DNA of 5,548 bases from Bacteroidia bacterium. GTDB lineage: Bacteria; Bacteroidota; Bacteroidia; Bacteroidales; Azobacteroidaceae. Shown piece by piece: positions 5,548 through 5,548 of this stretch. The stretch lies in assembly GCA_025996895.1 (NCBI GenBank), contig BNTW01000123.1, positions 1 to 5,548 of the forward strand, in the 5' to 3' direction. The position numbers and the translations under genes are program-made. The notes under the pieces were generated by a model that worked only from the letters and a program-made list of their open reading frames with translations, was not told the DNA's origin and did no database searches. Each line of letters begins with the position of its first letter. Positions within the stretch are counted from its first letter, which is position 1.

Positions 5548-5548
5548 C

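Noticed and set aside
1..5548. CRISPR arrays, tRNA or rRNA genes, riboswitches
   Set aside because: No regularly spaced repeats, cloverleaf-like conserved blocks or rRNA-like stretches were seen on either strand.

Overview
The window looks like an AT-rich chromosomal segment from a Bacteroidetes bacterium, probably order Bacteroidales. Three observations support this. Several proteins end in type IX secretion (T9SS) type A sorting domains. Start codons lack Shine-Dalgarno motifs and sit behind A/T-rich leaders. Three upstream stretches resemble the Bacteroidetes -33 TTTG / -7 TAnnTTTG promoter. Every convincing gene is on the minus strand, so transcription runs from high to low coordinates.

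Left part (1-1400) is insertion-sequence debris. At the left edge is the 5' part of a zinc-ribbon IS1-like transposase that appears to jump from its N-terminal zinc ribbon straight to a C-terminal-type GKRGRPRK segment. Next to it is a broken IS4-type transposase. Its N-terminal fragment (946-1188) and its C-terminal fragment carrying the Y-2-R-3-E-6-K motif (396-1019) are in different frames, and the central DDE core is missing. The pieces may come from one IS or from two related ones.

Central part (1405-5031) is a compact candidate operon for secreted proteins, with gaps of 12 and 16 bases. Its order of transcription is: a tail-fibre-like protein with a peptidase S74 intramolecular chaperone domain and a T9SS sorting tail, split into two reading frames by an apparent one-base deletion; a C10 (streptopain-like) cysteine protease with its propeptide and a C-terminal 3-coathanger-stack-like domain; and a 317-residue secreted protein of unknown function with a T9SS sorting tail. 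All three have N-terminal signal peptides, so the products should act outside the cytoplasm, on the cell surface or in the surroundings.

Right part (5184-5548) holds a 75-residue ORF that is almost only a signal peptide joined to the last half of a sorting domain, and at the edge the possible 3' end of another gene.

I found no RNA gene, CRISPR array or defence system, and no complete undescribed system. The points most worth following are the altered catalytic-region motif of the C10 protease, the combination of a self-cleaving S74 domain with a C-terminal export signal, the cargo-less mini T9SS protein, and the repeated pattern of genes that keep both ends but lack the middle.
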